64,000 nt of DNA from Streptomyces ardesiacus (GCF_003112575.1 NZ_BEWC01000008.1:372001-436000); one strand, 5' to 3'; counted from the first letter of the stretch, positions 36,829 through 45,886 are shown. Translations and numbers: made by a program. Notes: generated from the letters alone by a model not told the origin.

Positions 36829-37521
36829 ATGGACGCCGAGCTGTTCCCCAGGACCCGCGCCGAGACCGCGCCCGGCGCCGTCCACGTGCCGGACTGGCTG
36901 GACGCGGAACGGCAGCGCGAGCTGCTGGACGCCTGCCGCGAGTGGGCCCGCCCCCCGGCCGGACTGCGCACCGTGCGCACCCCCGGCGGCGGCACCATGA
37001 GCGCCCGGCAGGTCTGCCTGGGCCGGCACTGGTACCCGTACGGCTACGCCCCGACCGCCGTGGACGGGGACGGTGCCCCGGTCAAGCCCTTCCCGGCCCG
37101 GCTCGACGCCCTCGCCCGCCGGGCGGTGACCGACGCGCTCGGCGCCGAAGCGGTGGCACCCGCGCCGTACGACATCGCGCTGATCAACTTCTATGACGCG
37201 GACGCCCGCATGGGGATGCACCGCGACGCCGACGAGCGCTCCGACGCGCCCGTGGTCTCCCTGAGCCTCGGCGACACCTGCGTCTTCCGCTTCGGCAACC
37301 CCGGGACCCGCGCCCGCCCCTACACGGACACCGAGCTGCGCAGCGGCGACCTGTTCGTCTTCGGCGGCCCCTCACGGCTGGCGTACCACGGGGTGCCGAG
37401 GGTGCACCCGGGCACCGCGCCGCCCGAGTTGGGGCTCGCCGGACGGCTGAACATCACGCTCCGGGTCAGTGGGCTCCAGGTCACCCGCGCGGGACGGATC
37501 ATGGGAGACTCCCCCTCATGA
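36829..37521 (+). CDS. alkB: AlkB-like 2-oxoglutarate/Fe(II) dioxygenase
   Basis: 230 residues. MGMHRDADE gives the HxD iron ligands, LAYHGVPRVHPGT the distal His, and RLNITLR the 2-oxoglutarate-binding arginines, with NFYDADARMGMH as the AlkB signature. It removes alkyl groups from DNA or RNA bases by oxidation. ATG 36829 is taken; ATG 36820 is nearly as good with GGAGG at 36811. The stop overlaps the ROK gene by four bases, an unusual coupling of DNA repair with a sugar regulator. Confidence 0.9.
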   Translation: MDAELFPRTRAETAPGAVHVPDWLDAERQRELLDACREWARPPAGLRTVRTPGGGTMSARQVCLGRHWYPYGYAPTAVDGDGAPVKPFPARLDALARRAVTDALGAEAVAPAPYDIALINFYDADARMGMHRDADERSDAPVVSLSLGDTCVFRFGNPGTRARPYTDTELRSGDLFVFGGPSRLAYHGVPRVHPGTAPPELGLAGRLNITLRVSGLQVTRAGRIMGDSPS

Positions 37522-38756
37522 GCGGCAAGGCGGACCCCCGGGCGGCGGGGGAAGGGACCACCTCGAGGACGCGGCTGGACCGGGGGCGCGGTGCGCTCGG
37601 ACCCGCGTTGGAGCTCGTGCACACCGGACGCGCCCCCACCCGGGCCGTCCTCACCGCGGAACTGGGCGTGACCCGGGCCACGGCCGGCGCGGTCGCCGCC
37701 GAACTGGAGGCGCTCGGCCTGATCCGGGTGGACGCCCGGCCCGGCGCGGCGGCGGGCTCCCAGGGCCGCCCCTCGCACCGCCTCTCGGTCGCCGAGGACG
37801 GGCCCGTCGCCCTCGCCGCCCAGATCCACGCCGACGGTTTCCGCGCGGCCCTGGTCGGCCTGGGCGGCCGGATCGTCGCCACCACGCCCGGCTGCGAGGT
37901 CGTCGACGCCGACCCGGCGAAAGTGCTCGGCTCCGTCGTCGAGGCGGGCGCGGGACTCCTGCGGGAGACCGGGCGGCGCTGCGTCGGCGCCGGACTCGCG
38001 GTGCCGTCCGCCGTCGCGGAACCGGAGGGCCTGGCCCTGAATCCGCTGCACCTGGCCTGGCCGGCGGGCGCGCCCGTGCGGGAGATCTTCGCGCGGCAGG
38101 TGCGCGCCGCGGGCATCGAGGGACCCGCCTTCGCCGCGAACGACGTCAACCTCGCCGCCCTCGCCGAGCACCGCCACGGTGCCGGACGCGGCGCCCGCGA
38201 CCTGCTGTGCGTGGCCACCGGCCACCGCGGGGTCGGCGGGGCGCTGGTCCTCGACGGCCGTCTGCACACCGGGAGTTCGGGACTGGCCCTGGAGGTCGGC
38301 CATCTCGCCGTCAACCCCGAGGGCCGCCCCTGCCACTGCGGCAGCCGAGGCTGCCTGGACGTGGAGACCGACCCGCTGGCCTTCCTCACGGCGGCCGGTC
38401 GAGAGCCGGGACCCGAGGTGTCCCTGCTCCAGCAGTCCTACGACCTGATCCGCGGTCACTACGCCGACCCGGCCGTCCGCGCGGCCACCGAGACCCTCAT
38501 CGACCGCCTGGGCCTGGGCCTCGCGGGCCTGGTGAACATCCTCAACCCGGACCGCATCATCCTCGGCGGACTGCACCGGGCGCTCCTCGACGCCGACCCC
38601 GAGCGGCTGCGCGCGGTCGTCGCCGGGCGCAGCCTGTGGGGCCAGAGCGGCGGGGTGCCGATCCTGCCCTGCGGCCTGGACCACAACAGCCTGGTCGGCG
38701 CCGCGGAGTTGGCCTGGCAACCGGTCCTGGACGACCCGCTGGGCGTACCCGCCTGA
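37518..38756 (+). CDS. ROK-family transcriptional regulator
   Basis: 412 residues. An N-terminal winged helix (APTRAVLTAELGVTRATAGAV) precedes a sugar-kinase-like ROK domain. GRPCHCGSRGCLDVE is the ROK zinc motif (CxCGxxGC). Such proteins are sugar-responsive repressors related to XylR/NagC. The start overlaps the AlkB stop (ATGA), so it is translationally coupled. Its regulon is not evident here. Confidence 0.9.
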   Translation: MSGKADPRAAGEGTTSRTRLDRGRGALGPALELVHTGRAPTRAVLTAELGVTRATAGAVAAELEALGLIRVDARPGAAAGSQGRPSHRLSVAEDGPVALAAQIHADGFRAALVGLGGRIVATTPGCEVVDADPAKVLGSVVEAGAGLLRETGRRCVGAGLAVPSAVAEPEGLALNPLHLAWPAGAPVREIFARQVRAAGIEGPAFAANDVNLAALAEHRHGAGRGARDLLCVATGHRGVGGALVLDGRLHTGSSGLALEVGHLAVNPEGRPCHCGSRGCLDVETDPLAFLTAAGREPGPEVSLLQQSYDLIRGHYADPAVRAATETLIDRLGLGLAGLVNILNPDRIILGGLHRALLDADPERLRAVVAGRSLWGQSGGVPILPCGLDHNSLVGAAELAWQPVLDDPLGVPA

Positions 38757-38777
38757 CGAGCCGGACGGCGGTGCGCC

Positions 38778-39173
38778 TCAGGCCGCGGGCCCGCCGCCGC
38801 TGGGGGCGCGGCTGAGGTCGACCACGCAGAAGACGTTGTCGTCCGGGTCGGCCAGGACGACGAAGTCGGGGTCCGGCGGGTACAGGTCCCACTCGACGGC
38901 CCGCGCGCCGAGGCCGATCAGCCGCCGCACCTCCGCCTGCTGCTCCTGGGTGGAGTCCGTGAACAGGTCGAGATGCAGCCGGGGCCGCGGCTCGGGCGGC
39001 GAGTCGCTGCGCAACAGCCCGAGCGCGTGCCCGGAGCCGTCCGCGTACGCGAGCGTGCGCCAGGTCTCGCTGCTCCACTCCTCCACGGCGACCAGCGGCA
39101 GCGCCGCCGTCCAGAACGCGACCGCGCGGGGGATGTCCGTGACACCGACGACGGGGATTCCGAGTCTCAGCAT
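38778..39173 (-). CDS. VOC-family (glyoxalase-like) protein
   Basis: 131 residues with two beta-alpha-beta modules: PVVGVTDIPRAVAFWTAAL at the N-terminus and VVLADPDDNVFCVVD at the C-terminus, as in glyoxalase/bleomycin-resistance/dioxygenase folds. The start at 39173 is the ATG before LRLGIPVVG. Convergent with the ROK gene. Substrate unknown; the same fold serves as metalloenzyme or drug-binding protein. Confidence 0.85.
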   Translation of the reverse strand: MLRLGIPVVGVTDIPRAVAFWTAALPLVAVEEWSSETWRTLAYADGSGHALGLLRSDSPPEPRPRLHLDLFTDSTQEQQAEVRRLIGLGARAVEWDLYPPDPDFVVLADPDDNVFCVVDLSRAPSGGGPAA

Positions 39174-39348
39174 GATCCCGACCCTACGTACCGCGCACGC
39201 CCGTTGCCCAGCGAAGCAGGCCCGGACCTCCGCCGTACTCCGCGCGGGGTACGCACGGTGCCGCCGGCCGTACGACGACCCGGGGCCCTGTCCCGAGTCA
39301 GGCTCGGAAGCGAGACGAAAAGACAACGCGACCGAGGAGTGGGACGAC

Positions 39349-39633
39349 ATGGAGACCCTGGCACAGTTCGGCGACGGCGGGCCCGGCCCGTGGATCCTGC
39401 TCTTCCCGGTGATCTGGGTGCTGGTCATCGGCGGCGCGATCACCCTGCTGCGCCGCACGGTGTGGCGCGGACGCCGCGGACCCGGGCGGCCGTCGGCCGT
39501 CGAGGATCACTCGCCCATCGCCGTACTCGGCCACCGCTTCGCCTCCGGAGAGATCGACGAGGACGAGTACTGGCGCCGGCTGACCGTGCTGGACGAGCAG
39601 TTCGGGCGGACGGGCAGGGGCGGCGCATCATGA
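39349..39633 (+). CDS. Small SHOCT-domain membrane protein
   Basis: 94 residues with GAGGAG nine bases before the ATG. One membrane helix (about 15-33) is followed by a basic stretch and a C-terminal SHOCT domain (LGHRFASGEIDEDEYWRRL). SHOCT motifs often mediate oligomerisation at the membrane. Function unknown. Confidence 0.85.
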   Translation: METLAQFGDGGPGPWILLFPVIWVLVIGGAITLLRRTVWRGRRGPGRPSAVEDHSPIAVLGHRFASGEIDEDEYWRRLTVLDEQFGRTGRGGAS

Positions 39634-39698
39634 CCACGACGACGGCGCGCGGCGGTGACGGCACCGCCGCCCGGCCCTCGTCGGGGCCCGCGTCATGA
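39630..39698 (+). CDS. Possible 22-residue protein coupled to the SHOCT gene
   Basis: ATG at 39630 overlaps the upstream stop (ATGA) and encodes MTTTTARGGDGTAARPSSGP followed by two residues. The Thr/Gly/Pro composition shows no domain. It may be a remnant of a lost downstream gene or just chance coupling. Confidence 0.3.
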   Translation: MTTTTARGGDGTAARPSSGPAS

Positions 39699-39771
39699 GG
39701 GGCGGGTGCCGCGGGCGCCGGCCCGGACCCCGCCGCACGGTCCCCGGCAGCGGACGACGGTCACCGCCCGG

Positions 39772-40320
39772 TCAGCCGGCAACGGCCGACCGGGCGGGAG
39801 CGGGTTGACGGCTGCCGAGGTCGACCGCGTGCTCGACCTCCGCGAACGCGGCGGCCGGCACCTCCTCGACCAGACGGCGCGGTGCCCGGGCCGGCACGGG
39901 CGGTGGGACGGGTGGCGCGGCGGTGACGGACGTCGGAAGGGTGAACCAGACGACCTTCCCGGCCTCGCCCTCCGGCCGTGCGCCCCAGCTCTCGCTCATC
40001 GCGGCCACCATCGCCAGCCCCCGCCCGCACGTCGCGAGCGGCTCGGCGTCGTCCACGACGGGCAGGTGCGGATCGTGGTCGCGCACCGAGACCGTGAGCC
40101 GGTCCAGGAGCAGTTCCATCTCCACGGTGCACGTCTTGTCGGGCCGGGCATGCAGGTGGACGTTGGTCAGCAACTCCGTCACGCCGAGCACCGCCCGGTC
40201 GATCAGGAGATCCATGTGCCAGTAGCGCAATTGCGCAGATACGATTCTGCGGACCTGGCCGATCCGCGACGGCAGGGCTTGCAGCTCCACCGTGCACTGT
40301 CTGCTTGGGTGACTGATCAC
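39772..40320 (-). CDS. Anti-sigma-factor-like ATP-binding protein (HATPase_c_2, RsbW type)
   Basis: 182 residues from a GTG at 40320 with GGGGAG eight bases upstream. LGVTELLTNVHLHA is the N-box and CGRGLAMVAAM the G2 box of a GHKL ATPase of the serine-kinase class common in Streptomyces. The last ~50 residues are Pro/Ala-rich. These proteins usually phosphorylate an anti-sigma antagonist or hold a sigma factor; no antagonist gene is adjacent. Confidence 0.85.
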   Translation of the reverse strand: MISHPSRQCTVELQALPSRIGQVRRIVSAQLRYWHMDLLIDRAVLGVTELLTNVHLHARPDKTCTVEMELLLDRLTVSVRDHDPHLPVVDDAEPLATCGRGLAMVAAMSESWGARPEGEAGKVVWFTLPTSVTAAPPVPPPVPARAPRRLVEEVPAAAFAEVEHAVDLGSRQPAPARSAVAG

Positions 40321-40505
40321 GGCTGCGACTCCCCGACATAGAGGTCCGGAAGAACACGGAGTTCGGATCCAGCGAGGCGCACACGGCGCACGCCGCCCGC
40401 TGTCATGGCCGGCGGGCTGGTTCGCAGCGTTGTCGCCGGTAAACCCAGAGTGACGTGAGACCAGCGTGACGCAAGGGGTGGGGCACCGCAAGTCGCGGAC
40501 ATCCC

Positions 40506-40829
40506 TCAGCCGCGGCGTCCGGCCGCCCTGCGCACCGCCTCGATGAAGCGCCGTGCCGCGGGCGGGCCCGGCTCGCCGGGGGCGGGGTCGTGGTCGCCGA
40601 GGGTCAGCAGGTACCGCGTGCCGTTGAGGTCGGCCAGCGCGCGGTCCTCGGGGCCGAACCACGGGCGGGAGGCCCGCACCGCCTGCACCGGCGCGCTGTC
40701 TATCTCGCTGCCGACACTGGTGAGCAACTCGACCCGGCCACCGCTGATCCGGACCGTCCCGGCCCGGGTGAGCGACCGCAGCCGTCTGCCGATCCGCACC
40801 CCCGTGGCCCTGAACTCCGGCTCCGCCAT
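40506..40829 (-). CDS. Small protein of unknown function
   Basis: 107 residues from the ATG at 40829 (MAEPEFRATGVRIGRRLRSL). It looks like a compact beta-rich domain ending in a basic helix (RRFIEAVRRAAGRRG). Codon use and a preserved frame support a real gene. I recognise no family. It is divergent from the cysteine desulfhydrase gene. Confidence 0.7.
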   Translation of the reverse strand: MAEPEFRATGVRIGRRLRSLTRAGTVRISGGRVELLTSVGSEIDSAPVQAVRASRPWFGPEDRALADLNGTRYLLTLGDHDPAPGEPGPPAARRFIEAVRRAAGRRG

Positions 40830-41073
40830 GGCCGTCGCCCCCTCGTGCCCGTCGGTTGCCGGACCGTGCACCGACCGCGATGCTCCGGTACCGGCTCGTG
40901 TCGTGCTCCCGTGTGCGCCCGCGACGGGAATCCGGTCCCGCCGCTGGCAGTCTGCCCGTACCGCGCCCCGAGCACCAGTGCGCGCCGCCCGCTTTCGGGA
41001 GGCGACCGGAGCACTCGCGCGAATGCGCCCCCCACCGCGCCCCGGAGGCGCCGGACTCGCCGGCCCAGGGGTG

Positions 41074-41092
41074 CCTTTGAGGCGCCCAAAGG
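41074..41092. promoter_or_regulatory. Palindrome CCTTTG-N7-CAAAGG before the Cds1-like gene
   Basis: Perfect 6-bp arms around a GC-rich centre. It overlaps the putative -35 region, so it could be an operator for the desulfhydrase gene. Confidence 0.45.
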
Positions 41093-41132
41093 GGTGTTTA
41101 TGCAGGTGAGAAGCGTGTGGAAGGTGTTTATG
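41093..41132. repeat. Direct repeat GGTGTTTATG, two copies 30 bp apart
   Basis: Copies at 41093 and 41123 in the leader of the Cds1-like gene. The second ends in TATGAT, a possible -10 box. Three helical turns of spacing suggests an activator or repressor contact on one face. Confidence 0.5.
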
Positions 41133-41189
41133 ATCGGTGCTGTCGGCCGCGCTGTCCGCCGTCGGCGCACCGCGTAAGGAGCCCCCGAA

Positions 41190-42314
41190 GTGAGCACTGA
41201 CCGGCAGACCGGCACCGGCGCCACCCTGGACGTCGACCACAGCGACGCCGCCTACCGCACCTGGCTGAAAGAGGCCGTCCGCAAGGTCCAGGCCGACGCC
41301 AACCGCTCGGCCGACACCCACCTGCTGCTGTTCCCGCTCCCGGAGGACTGGGGCATCGACCTGTACCTGAAGGACGAGTCGACCCACCCCACGGGCAGCC
41401 TCAAACACCGCCTCGCCCGCTCGCTGTTCCTCTACGGCCTGTGCAACGGCTGGATCCGGCCGGACCGGCCCGTGATCGAGGCGTCCAGCGGCTCGACCGC
41501 CGTCTCCGAGGCGTACTTCGCGAAGCTGATCGGCGTGCCCTTCGTCGCCGTCATGCCCCGCACGACGAGCACCGAGAAGATCCGCCTGATCGAGTTCCAC
41601 GGCGGACGGTGCCACTTCGTGGACGACTCCCGGCGGATGTACGAGGAGTCCGCCCGCCTCGCGGCCCGGACCGGCGGCCACTACATGGACCAGTTCACCT
41701 ACGCCGAACGCGCCACCGACTGGCGCGGCAACAACAACATCGCCGAATCGATCTTCCGCCAGCTCCGCCTGGAGCGGTATCCCGAGCCGTCCTGGATCGT
41801 CGCCACGGCCGGCACCGGCGGCACCTCGGCCACCCTCGCCCGCTACGTCCACTACATGCAGTACGACACCCGGGTCTGCGTCGCCGACCCGGACAACTCC
41901 TGCTTCTTCGAGGGCTGGACCACCGGCGACCCCGACGTCTCCTGCGACCGGGGCTCCCGCATCGAGGGCATCGGCCGGCCCCGGATGGAACCCAGCTTCG
42001 TGCCCGGCGCCATCGACCGCATGATGAAGGTGCCGGACGCGGCGAGCGTCGCGGCCGTACGCGCCCTGGAGCGGGCCGTCGGACGCAAGGCGGGCGGCTC
42101 CACCGGCACCGGACTGTGGAGCGCGCTGAAGATCGTCGCCGAGATGGTGGCCGCGGGGGAGCGGGGCAGCGTCGTGACGCTGCTGTGCGACCCGGGGGAC
42201 CGGTACCTCGACAAGTACTACTCGGACGCCTGGCTCGCCGAACAGGGCCTCGACATCGAGCCGTACACGGCGGCGATCGAGTCCCTGCTGCGCACGGGCA
42301 CCTGGCCGCACTGA
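41190..42314 (+). CDS. cds1: PLP-dependent L-cysteine desulfhydrase (Cds1-like)
   Basis: 374 residues from a GTG with AAGGAG eight bases upstream. HPTGSLKHRLA holds the Schiff-base lysine of the cysteine-synthase fold, and EASSGSTAVSEAYFAK the substrate loop. The sequence resembles mycobacterial Cds1 (Rv3684), which breaks cysteine into pyruvate, ammonia and sulfide, rather than CysK/CysM. No serine acetyltransferase is nearby, which supports breakdown. Alone between two divergent/convergent neighbours. Confidence 0.85.
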   Translation: MSTDRQTGTGATLDVDHSDAAYRTWLKEAVRKVQADANRSADTHLLLFPLPEDWGIDLYLKDESTHPTGSLKHRLARSLFLYGLCNGWIRPDRPVIEASSGSTAVSEAYFAKLIGVPFVAVMPRTTSTEKIRLIEFHGGRCHFVDDSRRMYEESARLAARTGGHYMDQFTYAERATDWRGNNNIAESIFRQLRLERYPEPSWIVATAGTGGTSATLARYVHYMQYDTRVCVADPDNSCFFEGWTTGDPDVSCDRGSRIEGIGRPRMEPSFVPGAIDRMMKVPDAASVAAVRALERAVGRKAGGSTGTGLWSALKIVAEMVAAGERGSVVTLLCDPGDRYLDKYYSDAWLAEQGLDIEPYTAAIESLLRTGTWPH

Positions 42315-42340
42315 CCACCGCCGCGCGCGCCGGCGCTCCC

Positions 42341-42372
42341 CCGGCCCGCCCCGCGCGCCCGGGGCGGGCCGG
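42341..42372. terminator. Bidirectional hairpin terminator
   Basis: CCGGCCCGCCCC, eight-base loop, GGGGCGGGCCGG: a perfect 12-bp stem between the convergent desulfhydrase and DeoR genes. Confidence 0.85.
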
Positions 42373-42374
42373 CG

Positions 42375-43199
42375 TCACTCGGCCGCCGGCTCCGGTTCGC
42401 CCGCCACGACCAGGCCGAGATGCTCGGCGACCTCCGCGCGGGCCCGTGCCGACAGGCCGGAGTCGGTCACCAGCGTGTCCACCTGCTCCAGCGTCGCGAA
42501 CGAACTCAGGCCCACCACACCCCACTTGGTGTGGTCCGCGACCACGACGACACGCCGTGCCGACTGCACCAGACGCCGGTTCGTCTCGGCCTCGGCGAGG
42601 TTCGGCGTGGACAGGCCCGCCTCGGCCGATATCCCGTGCACACCCAGGAACAGCACGTCGAAGTGGAGCGTCGCGATCGCCTGGTCGGCGACCGGGCCGA
42701 CCAGCGAGTCCGAGGGCGTGCGCACCCCGCCGGTGAGGACCACCGTCGCCGCGCCCTGCCGCGCCCCCGAGGTGCGCTGGGCCACGTGGAACACGTCGGC
42801 GACCCGCACCGAGTTGGTGACCACCGTCAGATCCGGCACGTCCACCAGCCGGTGCGCCAGCGCGTACGTCGTCGTCCCGCCCGACAGCGCGATCGCGGCG
42901 CCCGGCGCGACCAGCTCCGCCGCGGCGTGCGCGATGTCCTCCTTGGCGGTCGGCTCCAGACCCGACTTGGCCTCGAACCCCGGCTCGTGGGTGCTCGCCT
43001 CGGCCACCGGCACCGCGCCGCCGTGCACCTTCTCCAGCACGCCCTGCCGGGACAGCGCGTCCAGGTCGCGGCGGACCGTCATGTCCGACACACCGAGCTT
43101 GCGGGTCAGCTCGTTGACCCGGACCCCGCCCCGGCGGCGCACCTCGTCGAGGATCAGGGCGCGTCGCTGCTCCGCGAGGAGGTTCGGATTCTCACTCAC
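42375..43199 (-). CDS. DeoR-family transcriptional repressor
   Basis: 274 residues from a GTG at 43199 with GGAG upstream. The winged helix GGVRVNELTRKLGVSDMTVRRDL and the sensor motif SGGTTTYALAHRL are standard for DeoR. No sugar gene is next to it; the closest relatives in function may be the AgaS/aldolase genes 8 kb away, which have their own DeoR. It is divergent from the membrane hydrolase gene. Confidence 0.9.
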   Translation of the reverse strand: MSENPNLLAEQRRALILDEVRRRGGVRVNELTRKLGVSDMTVRRDLDALSRQGVLEKVHGGAVPVAEASTHEPGFEAKSGLEPTAKEDIAHAAAELVAPGAAIALSGGTTTYALAHRLVDVPDLTVVTNSVRVADVFHVAQRTSGARQGAATVVLTGGVRTPSDSLVGPVADQAIATLHFDVLFLGVHGISAEAGLSTPNLAEAETNRRLVQSARRVVVVADHTKWGVVGLSSFATLEQVDTLVTDSGLSARARAEVAEHLGLVVAGEPEPAAE

Positions 43200-43455
43200 G
43201 TACGCTCCGGTCCTTTCGCCGCACCACCGTCCGACACGCCGACGCACTCGCTCCGATGAGGACTTCTCCCCGCACCCGTGCGCGGACGCCCCATCCTCGC
43301 ACGCCCCACGACGGCCCGCGCCACCGCCCGTCCCGGCCGCCCGGCCCCACGGATCGGGGAGATTCCGTGCCGACGGGTGTACGGCGCCCGCGGAATGGAG
43401 ATCCTTGTGCCCGCACGGGCACAAGCCGACGGCGCGTCACGGGGGAGTGCGGACA

Positions 43456-45858
43456 GTGGCAGAGGCACAGGAGAAGGCCGGGAAGGACGGGACCGCCGGG
43501 AAGGAGGGGAAGGACGGGACCGCCGGGAAGGACGGGAAGGACGGGAAGAGCGGCACCGCCCTGGAACTCCTGGTGCACGGAGTGGGCGGCACGACGCCCG
43601 CCGAGATGCTGGACGACCCCCGGACCGTGCGGATCACCGGCGACCACGTCGCGGCCGTCTTCCGGCGCGCCGAGGATGCCGACGCCGAGTCCCGGCCCGA
43701 GGACTACCGGGGACGGCCGGTGCCCGAGGCCTACGTCTGGTGCAACCTCACCTCCGGCAACGGCACCCGCGCCCTGTGGCTGCTGCTCCTGCCCTTCATG
43801 GTCGTCAACATCGCCCACTGGATGCGGCCCGCCGCCCGCGGCCGGGTCCGCACGGTCCGCCTCTACGGGCTGCTGCTGCGGCTCACCGGCCTCACCCTGA
43901 CGGTGCTCCTGGTCGCCGCCGCCTGCGAGGTCGCCCTCGACCTCGTCGCCTGGCAGTGCGCGGGCACGCGCGCGTGCGCCGAGCGCCACTCCTGGCTGGG
44001 CTTCCTGTCGCCGGTGATGTCGGACGGCGGCTGGTGGAGCACGCCCGGCCGCAGGCTCGCCCTCGCGGCCGCGGTGCCCGCCGCGCTGACCGGGCTGCTG
44101 TGGTACCTGTCGCTGCGCACCTGGCGGGCGTACGAGTCCCAGCAGCCGATGGACCGCGAGAGCGACCCCGAGGAGGACCCCCGCCGTGCCGCGCTGGGCC
44201 GGCCGGGATTCTGGTACGGGCGGCGTCTGGTGGCCCGGCTGCGCGCCGCGCACACCGCCGCCGGACTGCTGACCGTCAGCACGGGGATCGTCGTCCCGGC
44301 GGCCCGCCACGACCGCCTGCCGGGCGGACCTGCACTGCTGGACACACTGGGCCGGGTGCTGCTCGGGGCACTGGTCGCGGGAGCGGTCGCCGTGGTCGCG
44401 GTGGTGTGCCGCAGGGGCCGCAGCGAGAACCGCCTCGACCGGGAACTCGACGAACACCTCGTGCGCCGCCTGCCGCTCGCCTCCCTCCTGCTGTTCGTCC
44501 TCGCCCTGGTGTACGGCGGCTGGGCCCGCCCCGGGTGGACGTCTTACGGGCGGCTCTCCGGGGACGCGGCCTTCGGCACCCTCGCACTGGTGCAGGGGCT
44601 GCTCGTCGTCGCGCTGGCCGTCGTCGCCCACCTGCTCCACCGCAGCCGCCCCGACGCCCGCGCCGCCGTCCGCGGCCTGGGCGGCCCCGCCGTCGCCATG
44701 CTGGCCTGCGCGCTGGGCGGGGTCATGTCCGGCGGCGTCTCCCAGCGGGTCTCCGACTGGATGGACGGCACCGGCACCTACCTCGCCGGCCCGCCCGTCC
44801 TGCTCACCTGGCAGGCCTCCGTCATCCCCCCGCTGCTCGTCGTCGTGCTCCTGATGTGCGCCGCCCTCGCCCGGCACACCGTGCGCCGGGCCCGCGTGGA
44901 ACGCGACGCCGTAGAACACGACCACCCGGGGGAGGCGGGGGACTCGGGGCGCACCCGCCGCATCGCGCTCGCCCGGGCCATGGCCGGCCTGACCGACCGG
45001 GCACCCCTGCTCGTCGCCCTCACCTCGGGCGCCACCCTGCTGCTCGGCGCCGCAGCCCTGGTGGGCGCCCTCACCACCGACCAGGTGCCCGGGGAGGCGG
45101 CGCGCGGCACGTACGCCGTCGTCCAGGGCGCCGCGCAGACCGCGCAGGAACTGGGCTCCTGGCTGATCGGCCTCGGCTTCATACTGTTCGTCACCTGGGG
45201 CAGGCGCGCCTACAAGGACGCCTCCGCGCGGCGCACCATCGGCATCCTGTGGGACGTCGGCACCTTCTGGCCGCGCGCCGCGCACCCCTTCGCCCCGCCC
45301 TGCTACGCCGAGCGCGCGGTGCCCGACCTGACCTGGCGCATGGCGACCTGGACCCGTGCCACCGGCGGACGCCTGGTCATCTCCGGGCACTCCCAGGGCA
45401 GCGTCCTGGCCGCCGCAGCGTCCTGGCAGCTCGAGCCGTCCGCCCGCAGGCGGGTCGCCCTGCTCACCTACGGCTCCCCGCTGGAGCGGCTCTACGGCCG
45501 CTGGTTCCCGGCCCATTTCGGTCCCGACGCGCTCGCCTCGCTGCACGAGGAGGTCGACTGCTGGCGCAACCTGTACCGGCGCACCGACCCCATCGGCGGC
45601 CCCATGCGGCTGCCGGGCGACGCGGGTCCCGCGGTGGACCGCGCGCCCCTGAAGGACCCGCTGACGTACGGCCGCACCGAACTCCACCCGCTGCCGGCGC
45701 CGATCCTCGGCCACTCCGACTACCAGGCCGACCCGGCCTTCGCCGAGGAACGCGCCCGCCTGCTGGCCCGGCTGCGCCCGGAGGTGCCGGCCCCGCGCCA
45801 CACGGACGGGGCGGCGACGTCCGTCCCGGCGGCGGACGACACGACCGGGAACTGCTGA
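43456..45858 (+). CDS. Polytopic membrane protein with alpha/beta-hydrolase active site
   Basis: 800 residues from a GTG with GGGGGAG upstream. Residues 8-32 are a collagen-like repeat (GKDGTAGKEGKDG...). LELLVHGVGG (36-45) is a hydrolase beta strand and oxyanion loop, and VISGHSQGS (Ser 646) is the nucleophile elbow; an acidic and a His residue (ILGHSDYQ) follow. Between the two halves of the hydrolase lie about eight to ten membrane helices. It is thus a lipase/esterase-like domain with a membrane insertion. Substrate unknown; convergent with the beta-helix/AAA gene. Confidence 0.75.
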   Translation: MAEAQEKAGKDGTAGKEGKDGTAGKDGKDGKSGTALELLVHGVGGTTPAEMLDDPRTVRITGDHVAAVFRRAEDADAESRPEDYRGRPVPEAYVWCNLTSGNGTRALWLLLLPFMVVNIAHWMRPAARGRVRTVRLYGLLLRLTGLTLTVLLVAAACEVALDLVAWQCAGTRACAERHSWLGFLSPVMSDGGWWSTPGRRLALAAAVPAALTGLLWYLSLRTWRAYESQQPMDRESDPEEDPRRAALGRPGFWYGRRLVARLRAAHTAAGLLTVSTGIVVPAARHDRLPGGPALLDTLGRVLLGALVAGAVAVVAVVCRRGRSENRLDRELDEHLVRRLPLASLLLFVLALVYGGWARPGWTSYGRLSGDAAFGTLALVQGLLVVALAVVAHLLHRSRPDARAAVRGLGGPAVAMLACALGGVMSGGVSQRVSDWMDGTGTYLAGPPVLLTWQASVIPPLLVVVLLMCAALARHTVRRARVERDAVEHDHPGEAGDSGRTRRIALARAMAGLTDRAPLLVALTSGATLLLGAAALVGALTTDQVPGEAARGTYAVVQGAAQTAQELGSWLIGLGFILFVTWGRRAYKDASARRTIGILWDVGTFWPRAAHPFAPPCYAERAVPDLTWRMATWTRATGGRLVISGHSQGSVLAAAASWQLEPSARRRVALLTYGSPLERLYGRWFPAHFGPDALASLHEEVDCWRNLYRRTDPIGGPMRLPGDAGPAVDRAPLKDPLTYGRTELHPLPAPILGHSDYQADPAFAEERARLLARLRPEVPAPRHTDGAATSVPAADDTTGNC

Positions 45859-45886
45859 GACCCGCCCGGCCCGGACACCGTCCGCG

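Larger units (their letters stand above)
40830..41189. promoter_or_regulatory. 360-bp divergent gap upstream of the Cds1-like gene
   Basis: The left part has no features I can support. The right part becomes AT-richer and holds a palindrome, a pair of direct repeats and a short upstream reading frame, all listed separately. A promoter reading TTTGAG (41076)-17 bp-TATGCA (41099) is possible. Confidence 0.5.

Noticed and set aside
39695..39810. Further Arg/Gly/Pro-rich small frame after the 22-residue candidate
   Set aside because: Overlaps the end of the anti-sigma-like gene on the other strand and has no ribosome site.
43192..45801. 869-codon antisense frame under the membrane hydrolase gene
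   Set aside because: Low-complexity composition and no domain; the plus strand has clear hydrolase motifs and membrane helices.
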